A stretch of 5,407 bases of DNA from Planctomycetota bacterium (GTDB taxonomy: Bacteria > Planctomycetota > Phycisphaerae > Sedimentisphaerales > Anaerobacaceae). Each line of letters opens with the position of its first letter. Position 1 is the first letter of the stretch. The notes under the pieces were generated by a model. The model saw only the letters and a program-made list of their open reading frames with translations. It was not told the origin of the DNA and made no database searches. The stretch is from NCBI GenBank assembly GCA_023139715.1, contig JAGLNB010000248.1, positions 1 to 5,407 on the forward strand, written 5' to 3'. Positions 1 through 5,407 of the stretch are shown here, in pieces. Both the position numbers and the translations under genes were made by a program.

Positions 1-408
1 AAATTTAAGTGTCACTTCTGATTTACCCAGCTCTTTAATGTGTTCGGACAATTTCACAACTTCATCTGCGACTTCAAATCCTTGTTCTCTGAGATTTGCT
101 GCTATCTGGTCAGCGGTAACTGAACCAAACAAAACGCCTGTTTCGTTTGCTTTGGCTGCAATAACTGCTTCGGCACCCTCAACGGCTGCTGCTGCTTTTT
201 CAAGGCGTGATTTTTCCTGTATTCTCTGCTCAGCTCGTTTTTGCTTTTCCTTGGCGAGAGATTTAAGATTTCCCTCAGTTGGCACAAGCGCCAATCTCTG
301 CGGCAGAAGATAGTTTCTCGCATAACCTTCTTTAACAGTAATAACGTCTCCCAGCCAGCCGAGTGTTTTTACATCCTGGCAAAGTAAAACTTTTATTTCC
401 TTAGACAT
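1..408 (-). CDS. rplI: 50S ribosomal protein L9 (3' end beyond window)
   Basis: L9 binds 23S rRNA near the L1 stalk of the large subunit and reaches across the ribosome surface; in known bacteria it helps maintain reading frame. The first 136 residues are visible and the frame is open to the window edge. Residues 1-50 are the N-terminal rRNA-binding domain, with the family signature from G17 through GYARNYLLPQ (28-37). Residues about 45-75 are a Lys/Glu/Ala-rich connecting helix. The C-terminal domain starts near residue 76 and includes LFGSVT (93-98) and HIKELG (123-128). Typical L9 is near 150 residues, so roughly 15 or more are missing at the left edge. The ATG at 406-408 follows an AGGAAGG-like purine run about 10 bases upstream. 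It is the last gene seen, 103 bases after rpsR, in the usual rpsF-ssb-rpsR-rplI position. The signature Gly after LLPQ is Arg here, a minor change. Confidence 0.96.
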   Translation of the reverse strand, partial: MSKEIKVLLCQDVKTLGWLGDVITVKEGYARNYLLPQRLALVPTEGNLKSLAKEKQKRAEQRIQEKSRLEKAAAAVEGAEAVIAAKANETGVLFGSVTADQIAANLREQGFEVADEVVKLSEHIKELGKSEVTLKF

Positions 409-511
409 CTCTATATTTTCCTTCCTGTTCTCAGCTTTGTTTACATCTTTCCGAAAACGCCTTTTTATTTGCAGTTAACTTCGGCAAAATTTTATATTTT
501 ATTTTTGCTTT

Positions 512-781
512 TTAGACAGTGTATACAAGCAGAGACATATATCTGGCTCGCTTGATTGCCTTTTGCACTTTTCTCTGACAGCTGGCACAATTTCCACTTC
601 TTTTTCGCGAATATATTTTGCCCCGATGCGTCAAAAGCCGCTGCAGGGTATCGATATCTTTGTAATCAACATATTTTTCTTTGCTTCTGCAAAAACGGCA
701 TTGCGTTTGTTCTCGTGTTCCCGAAAAACTGCTTCGCTTTTTATTGTCTCTGCCGCCACTACTTTTTTGTGTTGTTCTCAT
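512..781 (-). CDS. rpsR: 30S ribosomal protein S18, four-cysteine form
   Basis: S18 is a small-subunit protein that pairs with S6 on the platform and contacts 16S rRNA. The 89-residue product has the family core: CRFC (28-31), YVDYKDIDTLQRLL (37-50), the GKIYSRK region (54-60), and QRKVQKAIKRARYMSLL (69-85). Length is normal for the family. C28, C31, C65 and C68 form two CxxC pairs, which suggests a bound zinc; many S18 proteins, such as that of E. coli, lack this set. The basic N-terminus (1-26) is presumably disordered on the rRNA. The usual LLPY near the C-terminus is LLVY here. The ATG at 779-781 has AAGGA six bases upstream. It lies 69 bases after ssb and 103 before rplI. Its partner S6 is encoded two genes upstream in the same direction. 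Confidence 0.97.
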   Translation of the reverse strand: MRTTQKSSGGRDNKKRSSFSGTREQTQCRFCRSKEKYVDYKDIDTLQRLLTHRGKIYSRKRSGNCASCQRKVQKAIKRARYMSLLVYTV

Positions 782-850
782 TGTTTGTCCTTGTTAATGC
801 CTTTTCTATTAAATTCTTCTCTTAATTTTCGTTTTAGATTTTGGCTTTAA

Positions 851-1270
851 TTAGAATGGTATATCATCAGAATCGGCTTGTTGTCCGCCGCCACCCTGAT
901 CATGTCCACCTTGCTCTGGCCTGTTAGGGCTGCCTGCCTGCGCCGAGCCGAGAAACTGAAAACTTTCCACGGTAACTCTATGCTTGCTCCGCTTTGAGCC
1001 GTCCTGCGCAGTCCAACTGTCAAAAGTAAGCCGTCCTTCCACAAACAGCGGCCGTCCCTTGCTCAGATACTTATTTATATTTTCTGCCAGTTTGCCGAAC
1101 GCTCTGCAATCAACAAAGCAGGTTTCCTCTTTCATTTGTCCATCCTGGCCTTTCCATTTACGGTTCATCGCCAGCCCGAATTCCACCACCGCCGTTTGGC
1201 TCGGCAGATATGACAATTGCGGGTCCCGGGTGAGATTTCCCATCAACATAACTTTGTTAAGATTAGCCAT
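851..1270 (-). CDS. ssb: Single-stranded DNA-binding protein SSB
   Basis: SSB coats single-stranded DNA during replication, recombination and repair and recruits partner enzymes through its C-terminal tip. Of 139 residues, 1-107 form the OB fold. Visible family features are NKVMLMGNLTRDPQ (5-18), the FGLAMNRKW strand (31-39), CFVDCRAFGKLAE (51-63), the SKGRPLFVEGRL segment (70-81) and W86. Residues 108-132 are a flexible Gly/Gln-rich linker containing GGGG. The protein ends in DSDDIPF (133-139), the canonical partner-binding acidic tip with terminal Phe, so the reading frame is intact to its end. E. coli SSB is longer (about 178) mainly through its linker. The ATG at 1268-1270 has GGGAG seven bases upstream. 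The gene sits between rpsF (95 bases upstream) and rpsR (69 bases downstream), its classical place. Confidence 0.97.
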   Translation of the reverse strand: MANLNKVMLMGNLTRDPQLSYLPSQTAVVEFGLAMNRKWKGQDGQMKEETCFVDCRAFGKLAENINKYLSKGRPLFVEGRLTFDSWTAQDGSKRSKHRVTVESFQFLGSAQAGSPNRPEQGGHDQGGGGQQADSDDIPF

Positions 1271-1365
1271 TCTTAAACTCCCAATTTTTATTTGTTATTT
1301 TCACCACAAAACCTGGATTTTATTTTTATACTGGAAACGCTATATTAAGGATTTCCATTTATCTT

Positions 1366-1959
1366 TTACTCTTTTTCTTCTTCTTTATTTTCTTCCTCTA
1401 CTGGCGGCTCTTCAACAACGTCTGAATCTTTTTGGCCGCTGTCTTTTGGCTCATCGCTTTTGGCTTCTTCTTTATTATCACTATCAGATTCATCGCTTTC
1501 GTTATTTTCCTTTTCTGCCTGCGCCTCTTTTGCCGCTTTCTCTGCCTGCTCTGCTTTCTCTGCCCGCAAAGCTGCTTTTTCTTCAGCCGCTTTAGCCGCT
1601 TGCTGCTGCTGTCTTTCAACTGCCGCACTTGGCGTTTCCTTCTCTAAATCTTCCGGCGTCATATGTTCGGCTGTAAGAATCAGCACTCGCAGAATATTTT
1701 CTGAAAGCTGAACATCTCTTTCTATCTGTGTTATGGTACTACCATCAGCTTTGAAATATACAAGTATGTATGTTCCTCTTGCTGCGCCTTTGACTTTGTA
1801 AGCCAGTTTTCGTTCGTCCCATTTTTTTATTGAGACTATTTCTACCTTAGCTTTTTCAAGTATGTCTTTGATAGCTTTTATCGTCGCTTCAAACTCAACT
1901 GCTTTTGTTGAATCAACAAGGAACATCGCCTCATATAATTTTTTAACAATAGTTTCCAA
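1366..1959 (-). CDS. rpsF: 30S ribosomal protein S6 with long charged C-terminal tail
   Basis: S6 binds 16S rRNA on the small-subunit platform as a partner of S18. Residues 1-100 are the ferredoxin-like S6 domain: YEAMFLVDS (9-17), the conserved WDERKLAYKVKG (47-58), YILVYFKAD (64-72) and the ENILRVLILT strand (87-96). The tail is the unusual part. Residues about 105-150 are Ala/Glu/Lys/Gln-rich with a QQQQ run (117-120) and probably helical or coiled-coil; 151-197 are Asp/Glu/Ser/Lys-rich and probably disordered. Total length is 197, against about 95-135 in most bacteria. The start is TTG: AGGAGG at 1969-1974 lies nine bases upstream, an in-frame TAA overlaps that site, and the next in-frame ATG (residue 12) would remove the first strand. 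The gene begins 48 bases after pth. Family S6 is often autoregulated with S18 through an mRNA hairpin; I cannot recognise one here. Confidence 0.95.
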   Translation of the reverse strand: METIVKKLYEAMFLVDSTKAVEFEATIKAIKDILEKAKVEIVSIKKWDERKLAYKVKGAARGTYILVYFKADGSTITQIERDVQLSENILRVLILTAEHMTPEDLEKETPSAAVERQQQQAAKAAEEKAALRAEKAEQAEKAAKEAQAEKENNESDESDSDNKEEAKSDEPKDSGQKDSDVVEEPPVEEENKEEEKE

Positions 1960-1968
1960 ACCGATTTA

Positions 1969-1974
1969 CCTCCT
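1969..1974 (-). promoter_or_regulatory. Shine-Dalgarno site of rpsF that fixes a TTG start
   Basis: On the minus strand these bases read AGGAGG, the strongest Shine-Dalgarno match in the window. They sit nine bases before the TTG at 1957-1959. A TAA stop in the rpsF frame overlaps the 3' side of this site (AGG AGG TAA), so no start further upstream is possible and TTG is the only start at proper spacing. Confidence 0.85.
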
Positions 1975-2007
1975 GAAATAATTTTTTAAGTTCGTTTTTT
2001 TATTTTA

Positions 2008-2589
2008 CTAATCATTAAATTCGTTCATAGTTTTTTCTGCGCCACATTCAATCCAGCAAAGAGCCGCCTTTTTTGCTCTTTCAATCGCTCCGGCCAGCGG
2101 TTGCTGCTCTTGTTTTGACGGTTTCTTCAGCACATAACTACTGGCCGATTCGAAGCCGCTTTGGCCAACACCTACTCTTAATCTGGCAAACTGGTTCGTT
2201 CCCAATTTTTCTATAATATCTGCCAATCCATTATGTCCGCCACTGGAGCCCTTTTCTCTGAGCCGCATTTTTCCCGGCTCAATTGCCATATCATCGGTTA
2301 CTACCAGCAGATTTTTAATGTCCGCCTTATAAAATCCAACAACCGTCGCTACTGCCTGGCCGCTTCGATTCATAAACTGCTGCGGTTTAAGCAATATTAT
2401 ATTTTCGTTTCCAAATTCCGCCTGCCCGAAGAGCGAGCTGAACTTTTTTTTCTTAACATTCATATTCAACTGCTCGGCGAGTAAATCTACTACTCTAAAT
2501 CCCAGATTATGCCTTGTCTCGGCATAATCTTTGCCCGGATTACCGAGGCCGACAACAATTTTAATTCCGCTACAAACATCCATTTCCAT
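2008..2589 (-). CDS. pth: Peptidyl-tRNA hydrolase
   Basis: Pth cleaves the ester bond of peptidyl-tRNAs that drop off ribosomes, freeing tRNA for reuse in the cytoplasm. The 193-residue length is normal. The family markers are all present: VVGLGNPG (12-19), YAETRHNLGF (22-31) with catalytic His27, KPQQFMNRSG (68-77) with Asn74, the VVTDD segment with Asp99, and GSSGGHNGL (114-122) with Asn120. These match E. coli His20, Asn68, Asp93 and Asn114. GVGQSG (140-145) is a degenerate form of the usual GIGRP motif. The ATG at 2587-2589 is chosen, but a second in-frame ATG at 2581-2583 is equally possible; neither has a good Shine-Dalgarno site. The N-terminus is about seven residues longer than typical. 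The gene lies 30 bases after rplY, so translational coupling is plausible. The neighbour order matches ctc-spoVC of Bacillus. Confidence 0.96.
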   Translation of the reverse strand: MEMDVCSGIKIVVGLGNPGKDYAETRHNLGFRVVDLLAEQLNMNVKKKKFSSLFGQAEFGNENIILLKPQQFMNRSGQAVATVVGFYKADIKNLLVVTDDMAIEPGKMRLREKGSSGGHNGLADIIEKLGTNQFARLRVGVGQSGFESASSYVLKKPSKQEQQPLAGAIERAKKAALCWIECGAEKTMNEFND

Positions 2590-2619
2590 TTTTAAGCCGG
2601 GAACTTTTCATTGCCGATT

Positions 2620-3270
2620 TTATTTTTCTTTTTCAGCCGATTCTGACTCATCTTCTTTGGTTTCACCGATTACCTCAGGGGTTGTCGGCTGTTCTTCTTC
2701 GAGTTCTTCGGCACTCTTTGCAGCAGCAACTATACTACAAGCAGCGAGCAGCGTTTCGGGTTTAGTGATAAGCTTTGCTCCCTCTGGCAACTTAACATCA
2801 CCAGCGTGCAATGAATCACCAATTTCCATTTCTTTTACAGAAACAACAATGCTGTCAGGAATATTACTTGCCTTGCACTCAATTTCAATTTTATCAAGAT
2901 GTTCCTGAATAATTCCACCCTCACTTGCGCCTTTAGCCGTACCTTTTAACTCAATTGCCACTTCAACTTTAATCATTTCCGCAATATTGACTCTTATCAA
3001 GTCAACGTGAATAATATTTTTGCCTAGATAATCATACTGCACATCCTTAAACATCACGGATTCTTTCTTTTTGTCTGTCTGCACTTCAAGCATTCTGTGT
3101 CCGCTGTGCAAAACCCGCTCAAGCGTATGCCCATCAAGAGCTATAGCGAGCGACTCTTCTTTGTGGCCGTAAACGATAGCCGGAACTTTTCCTTCTTTTC
3201 GCAGTTTAGCTGCTGCTATTGAGCCTTGATGCTCTCGAACAATTGCTTTCAAAAGCGGTGTTTTTTCCAT
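2620..3270 (-). CDS. rplY: 50S ribosomal protein L25, long Ctc/TL5 form
   Basis: L25/Ctc binds 5S rRNA in the central protuberance of the large subunit; the Bacillus homologue Ctc is a general-stress protein. The 216-residue product is the long two-domain type, unlike the 94-residue E. coli L25. Residues 1-95 are the 5S-binding beta-barrel domain, with LRKEGKVPAIVYG (23-35) and KDVQYDYLGKNIIHVDL (75-91). Residues 96-187 are the C-terminal TL5-type domain, with the GTAKGASEGGIIQ region (110-122) and SNIPDSIVVSVKEMEIGDSL (135-154). Residues 188-216 are a Glu/Asp/Ser/Lys-rich, probably disordered tail. The ATG at 3268-3270 has GAGG about five bases upstream. It follows prs after 110 bases and precedes pth by 30, the conserved prs-ctc-pth order. 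The symbol ctc would be equally suitable. Confidence 0.95.
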   Translation of the reverse strand: MEKTPLLKAIVREHQGSIAAAKLRKEGKVPAIVYGHKEESLAIALDGHTLERVLHSGHRMLEVQTDKKKESVMFKDVQYDYLGKNIIHVDLIRVNIAEMIKVEVAIELKGTAKGASEGGIIQEHLDKIEIECKASNIPDSIVVSVKEMEIGDSLHAGDVKLPEGAKLITKPETLLAACSIVAAAKSAEELEEEQPTTPEVIGETKEDESESAEKEK

Positions 3271-3380
3271 AGTTTCCTCACTTAATAACTTATTTTTTCT
3301 AACTATTTTCTATAATTCTAATTTTAACTTTTTTCGCAACCTCAAAACTTCATCTAAACATAAACAAGATTAGCAACCCG

Positions 3381-4334
3381 TTAAACGTTATTGAACAAAC
3401 TGCTGATTGATTCGTTTCTATGAATTCTTTTTATTGCTTCGCCGAGCATTGACGCAACGCTAAGCACTTTGATATTTTTTATTTTTTTCGCTTCCTGCGA
3501 AAGCGGTATTGTATCTGTAACCACTATCTCATCGATTGACACCTTATTTAATCTTTCCACGGCCGGCCCTGCAAAAACACCGTGGGTTCCGCCGACATAT
3601 ATTTTTTTTGCTCCTCTTTTTTTGACTAGTTCAACTGCACTGCAAACAGTCCCTGCCGTAGCGATAATATCATCGCACATCAATATATTTCTTCCATCAA
3701 CGCTTCCGATTAGTTCCTGTGCTTCCACCTTACTTCCGCTGACACGTTTTTTGTGTACAATTGCGAGCGCTCCTCCGAGCCGGTCTGCATACTTAGCTGC
3801 TATTTTTATATTTCCCACATCCGGCGAAACTATTGTCAGATTATCGATTTTTTTATTGAGGAAATAATTACTCAGCACCAGTTCGCCAGTCAGATGGTCA
3901 ACTGGAATATCAAAAAAGCCCTGTAACTGTCTTGCGTGCAAATCAATCGTTAAAACTCTATCAACTCCAGCCACTGTAAGAAGGTTAGCTACCAGTTTTG
4001 CCGTGATTGGCACTCTTCCCTCATCTTTTCTATCCTGACGTGCGTAGCCGAAATAAGGGACTACAACCGTAATTCTCTTTGCACTGGCTCTTCTAAGGCA
4101 ATCAACATAAATGAGTAATTCCATTAAATACTCATCAACCGGCTGGCACGTTGACTGCACAATAAAGCAATCTCTTCCGCGAACATCGTCTTCTATTCTT
4201 ATGTGTTTCTCGCCATCGGGGAATTTTTCTATATTTGCTCCGCCCTGCGGAAGACCGAGATATTTACAAACTGCTGCTGACAGTTGCGGATTACTACTTC
4301 CTGCAAATATTTTCAGATTATCATTTAAGAACAT
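3381..4334 (-). CDS. prs: Ribose-phosphate pyrophosphokinase (PRPP synthetase)
   Basis: Prs makes 5-phosphoribosyl-1-diphosphate from ribose-5-phosphate and ATP, feeding purine, pyrimidine, NAD, His and Trp synthesis. The 317 residues match the class I bacterial length. Motifs in order are FAGSSNPQL (10-18), FPDGE (38-42, nucleotide site), VPYFGYARQDRK (92-103, including the catalytic flexible region), the DLH motif with His133 followed by QGFFDIPVDHL (138-148), VSPDVGN (169-175), the KKR loop (195-197, matching the catalytic Lys/Arg of E. coli) and the ribose-5-phosphate loop DDIIATAGT (221-229). TDTIP (273-277) is also typical. Two positions differ from the commonest text: DLHARQ rather than DLHAGQ or DLHAEQ, and DDIIATAGT rather than DDMIDTAGT. 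The core catalytic residues remain, so activity is expected. The ATG at 4332-4334 has an AGGG a few bases upstream. It is 50 bases after glmU. Confidence 0.97.
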   Translation of the reverse strand: MFLNDNLKIFAGSSNPQLSAAVCKYLGLPQGGANIEKFPDGEKHIRIEDDVRGRDCFIVQSTCQPVDEYLMELLIYVDCLRRASAKRITVVVPYFGYARQDRKDEGRVPITAKLVANLLTVAGVDRVLTIDLHARQLQGFFDIPVDHLTGELVLSNYFLNKKIDNLTIVSPDVGNIKIAAKYADRLGGALAIVHKKRVSGSKVEAQELIGSVDGRNILMCDDIIATAGTVCSAVELVKKRGAKKIYVGGTHGVFAGPAVERLNKVSIDEIVVTDTIPLSQEAKKIKNIKVLSVASMLGEAIKRIHRNESISSLFNNV

Positions 4335-4384
4335 CTATCCCTGACCTTTCATTTTCCGTTTTTCATTTTTATTATAGCTTTGCA

Positions 4385-5323
4385 TCAGACAGCTTCGCCA
4401 TTTTTCAACACAACTCCACTTTCCAGACACACAAACGGGCCTATCCTGCAATTTTTGCCGACCTTCACATCACTGCTAATATATGTGAACGGCTCAATTA
4501 TCGTATCAGCGCCGATTCTAACTCCTGCTTGAATCCACACATTTTCGGGATTTGTAATCGTTACGCCGCCCTGCATAATTTCCGATTGAATCCTTTGCTG
4601 CATTGCTTTATTTACTTCGCTAAGCTGCTCTCTACTATTCGCACTTATCATTTCCTGCGGCTCAACCGCTGTTACTGCGGCCACTTTTTTTCCAGCAGAG
4701 AGAATAATTGCTATAGCATCTGTAATATAATATTCTTTTTTAGCGTTATTCGGCTTAACTTTTCGCAATGCCTCAAACATAACTTTATTATCAAAAAGAT
4801 AATAGCTCGGATTAACCTCCTTAATTTTTAACTGTTCCTTTGAGCAATCATTATGCTCCACGATTGCCGCTATGTTTCCTTTTGTATCTCTTGCTATTCT
4901 TCCATATCCAGCCGGTTCATCGAGTATAGCCGTTGCGAGAGTTGCTACTGCTCTTGCTTTTTTATGTGTTTTTATAAGCGTTTTTAGAGTTTTCGTTTTT
5001 ATCATCGGGCCATCGCCGCAGAGTACAAGCGTTTGACCGCTGAAATCTTTAAGATGTTTTTTGCAGCATAAAACTGCATGAGCTGTCCCTTTTTGTTCTT
5101 TCTGATTTACCCAAACAACATCTTTGCAATTTGCAAACTGTTTTTTTACTTTCTCAGCTCCGTAGCCAACGACGACATATATTTTTTTAGTTCCAGCTTT
5201 CCTGCAGGCGTTCAGTACATATTCGAGCATCGGCTTTCCACAAACTTCGTGCATCACCTTTGGCAGAGCTGTTTTCATTCTACTGCTCACGCCTGCTGCC
5301 AGAATTATTGCTACGGTTTCCAT
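4385..5323 (-). CDS. glmU: UDP-GlcNAc pyrophosphorylase, GlmU-like, lacking the acetyltransferase domain
   Basis: The N-terminal domain should join UTP and GlcNAc-1-phosphate to give UDP-GlcNAc, the peptidoglycan precursor. Residues 1-230 are a complete GlmU-type uridyltransferase: LAAGVSSRMKTALPKVMH (8-25) with Arg15 and Lys22, EQKGTAHA (76-83), metal-binding Asp104 in GDGPM (usually GDVPL), GYGRI (139-143), IVEHND (154-159), Asn171, YYITD (198-202) and Asn229. After a helical linker, 253-312 form only about three left-handed beta-helix coils (such as GVRIGADTIIEPFTYI, 267-282) and then a TGA. Bacterial bifunctional GlmU is about 450-460 residues. The acetyltransferase residues (E. coli Arg333, Lys351, His363, Tyr366, Asn377, Asn386 equivalents) all lie beyond this end. 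Only 50 bases separate the stop from prs, so no missing half follows in another frame. The ATG at 5321-5323 has no good Shine-Dalgarno site. Partial loss of the helix makes glmU a qualified name. Confidence 0.9.
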   Translation of the reverse strand: METVAIILAAGVSSRMKTALPKVMHEVCGKPMLEYVLNACRKAGTKKIYVVVGYGAEKVKKQFANCKDVVWVNQKEQKGTAHAVLCCKKHLKDFSGQTLVLCGDGPMIKTKTLKTLIKTHKKARAVATLATAILDEPAGYGRIARDTKGNIAAIVEHNDCSKEQLKIKEVNPSYYLFDNKVMFEALRKVKPNNAKKEYYITDAIAIILSAGKKVAAVTAVEPQEMISANSREQLSEVNKAMQQRIQSEIMQGGVTITNPENVWIQAGVRIGADTIIEPFTYISSDVKVGKNCRIGPFVCLESGVVLKNGEAV

Positions 5324-5365
5324 TTTTTAAGCTTTTAATTCTCTTTTAACAATTTACACTCAAAA

Positions 5366-5407
5366 CTACCCGACCAGGACTTGAACCTGGAATGTAGGCA
5401 TCAAAAG
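5366..5407 (-). tRNA. tRNA-Gln(UUG), 3' part only
   Basis: On the minus strand the window edge starts with C31, followed by the anticodon loop TTTTGAT (5406-5400) with anticodon TTG at 5404-5402. C31 can pair with G39. The anticodon-stem 3' strand is GCCTA and the variable loop CATT. The T arm has a perfect five-pair stem CCAGG/CCTGG around the loop TTCAAGT. The acceptor 3' strand TCGGGTA and discriminator G73 follow, ending at 5366. CATT before the T arm, A72 and G73 resemble bacterial tRNA-Gln. Reading the anticodon as TTT (Lys) would place G at position 37 and require a different stem, so I reject it. No CCA is encoded (TTT follows), so the tail must be added by a nucleotidyltransferase. 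The acceptor 5' strand and D arm lie beyond the window. The gene is 42 bases before glmU, with no terminator between. Confidence 0.9.

Noticed and set aside
102..323. A 73-codon minus-strand frame inside rplI
   Set aside because: It overlaps the L9 frame completely, which carries the conserved signature; this frame does not resemble any family.
409..511. Possible hairpin TTTGC/GCAAA in the rpsR-rplI spacer
   Set aside because: A five-pair, AT-rich stem with an 11-base loop and no following T run is too weak to call.
1332..1357. Inverted repeat TGGAAA/TTTCCA with a 14-base loop between rpsF and ssb
   Set aside because: Only six pairs, a long AT-rich loop and no T run after it on the transcribed strand, so it is not a convincing terminator or regulatory hairpin.
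984..1595. A 203-codon open frame on the plus strand across ssb and rpsF
   Set aside because: It lies antisense to two certain genes, its product is Leu/Phe-rich with no family resemblance, and it arises from the reverse complement of the low-complexity rpsF tail.
1960..2007. S6:S18 autoregulatory mRNA motif ahead of rpsF
   Set aside because: The 48-base spacer is nearly all A and T and shows no hairpin with the CCG-type feature known from that motif. It could overlap the end of pth, but I cannot see it.
3309..3339. Possible promoter before rplY: TTGCGA (3334-3339) and TATAGA (3309-3314) on the minus strand
   Set aside because: Each box matches the sigma-70 consensus at only four of six positions and the spacing is 19 bases; such matches are expected by chance in AT-rich spacers.
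4235..4831. A 198-codon open frame on the plus strand across the prs-glmU junction
   Set aside because: It is antisense to the conserved ends of prs and glmU, and its product looks like no known protein.
5400..5406. Anticodon read as TTT (tRNA-Lys)
   Set aside because: This would need G at position 37 and a five-base variable loop; the Gln reading gives A37, a C31-G39 pair, the CATT variable loop and G73.

Overview
The window is a compact housekeeping stretch. One partial tRNA gene and eight protein genes all lie on the minus strand, so transcription runs from high to low coordinates. In transcription order they are tRNA-Gln(UUG) (3' part only), glmU (short form), prs, rplY/ctc, pth, rpsF, ssb, rpsR and rplI (3' end cut by the window edge). 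No mobile element, CRISPR array, rRNA, riboswitch or convincing terminator is visible. The largest non-coding gap is about 110 bases, so no stretch over 300 bases lacks a gene.

The order joins two clusters known from many bacteria. The first, glmU-prs-ctc-pth, matches the gcaD-prs-ctc-spoVC order of Bacillus subtilis and supplies cell-wall precursor, PRPP, the 5S-rRNA-binding protein L25 and peptidyl-tRNA recycling. The second, rpsF-ssb-rpsR-rplI, encodes S6, single-stranded DNA-binding protein, S18 and L9. Here the two follow each other with only 48 bases between pth and rpsF. The gene gaps of 30 to 110 bases and the shared orientation fit one or a few long transcripts for translation, replication and precursor supply.

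The organism is a bacterium with AT-rich spacers and moderately AT-rich genes. It uses Shine-Dalgarno sites unevenly: clear before rpsF, ssb, rpsR and rplY, poor before glmU and pth. S6 carries a roughly 95-residue charged tail, L25 is the long two-domain Ctc form with an acidic tail, GlmU has no acetyltransferase domain and the tRNA has no encoded CCA. These traits, with the style of the SSB sequence, make me lean towards Planctomycetota (a low-GC, Phycisphaerae-like member). This is an inference from recollection of family style, not a demonstrated placement.

The points most worth a second look are the GlmU that stops after about three left-handed beta-helix coils, the long Ala/Glu/Lys then Asp/Glu/Ser tail on S6, and the merged gene order. 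I saw no previously undescribed system.
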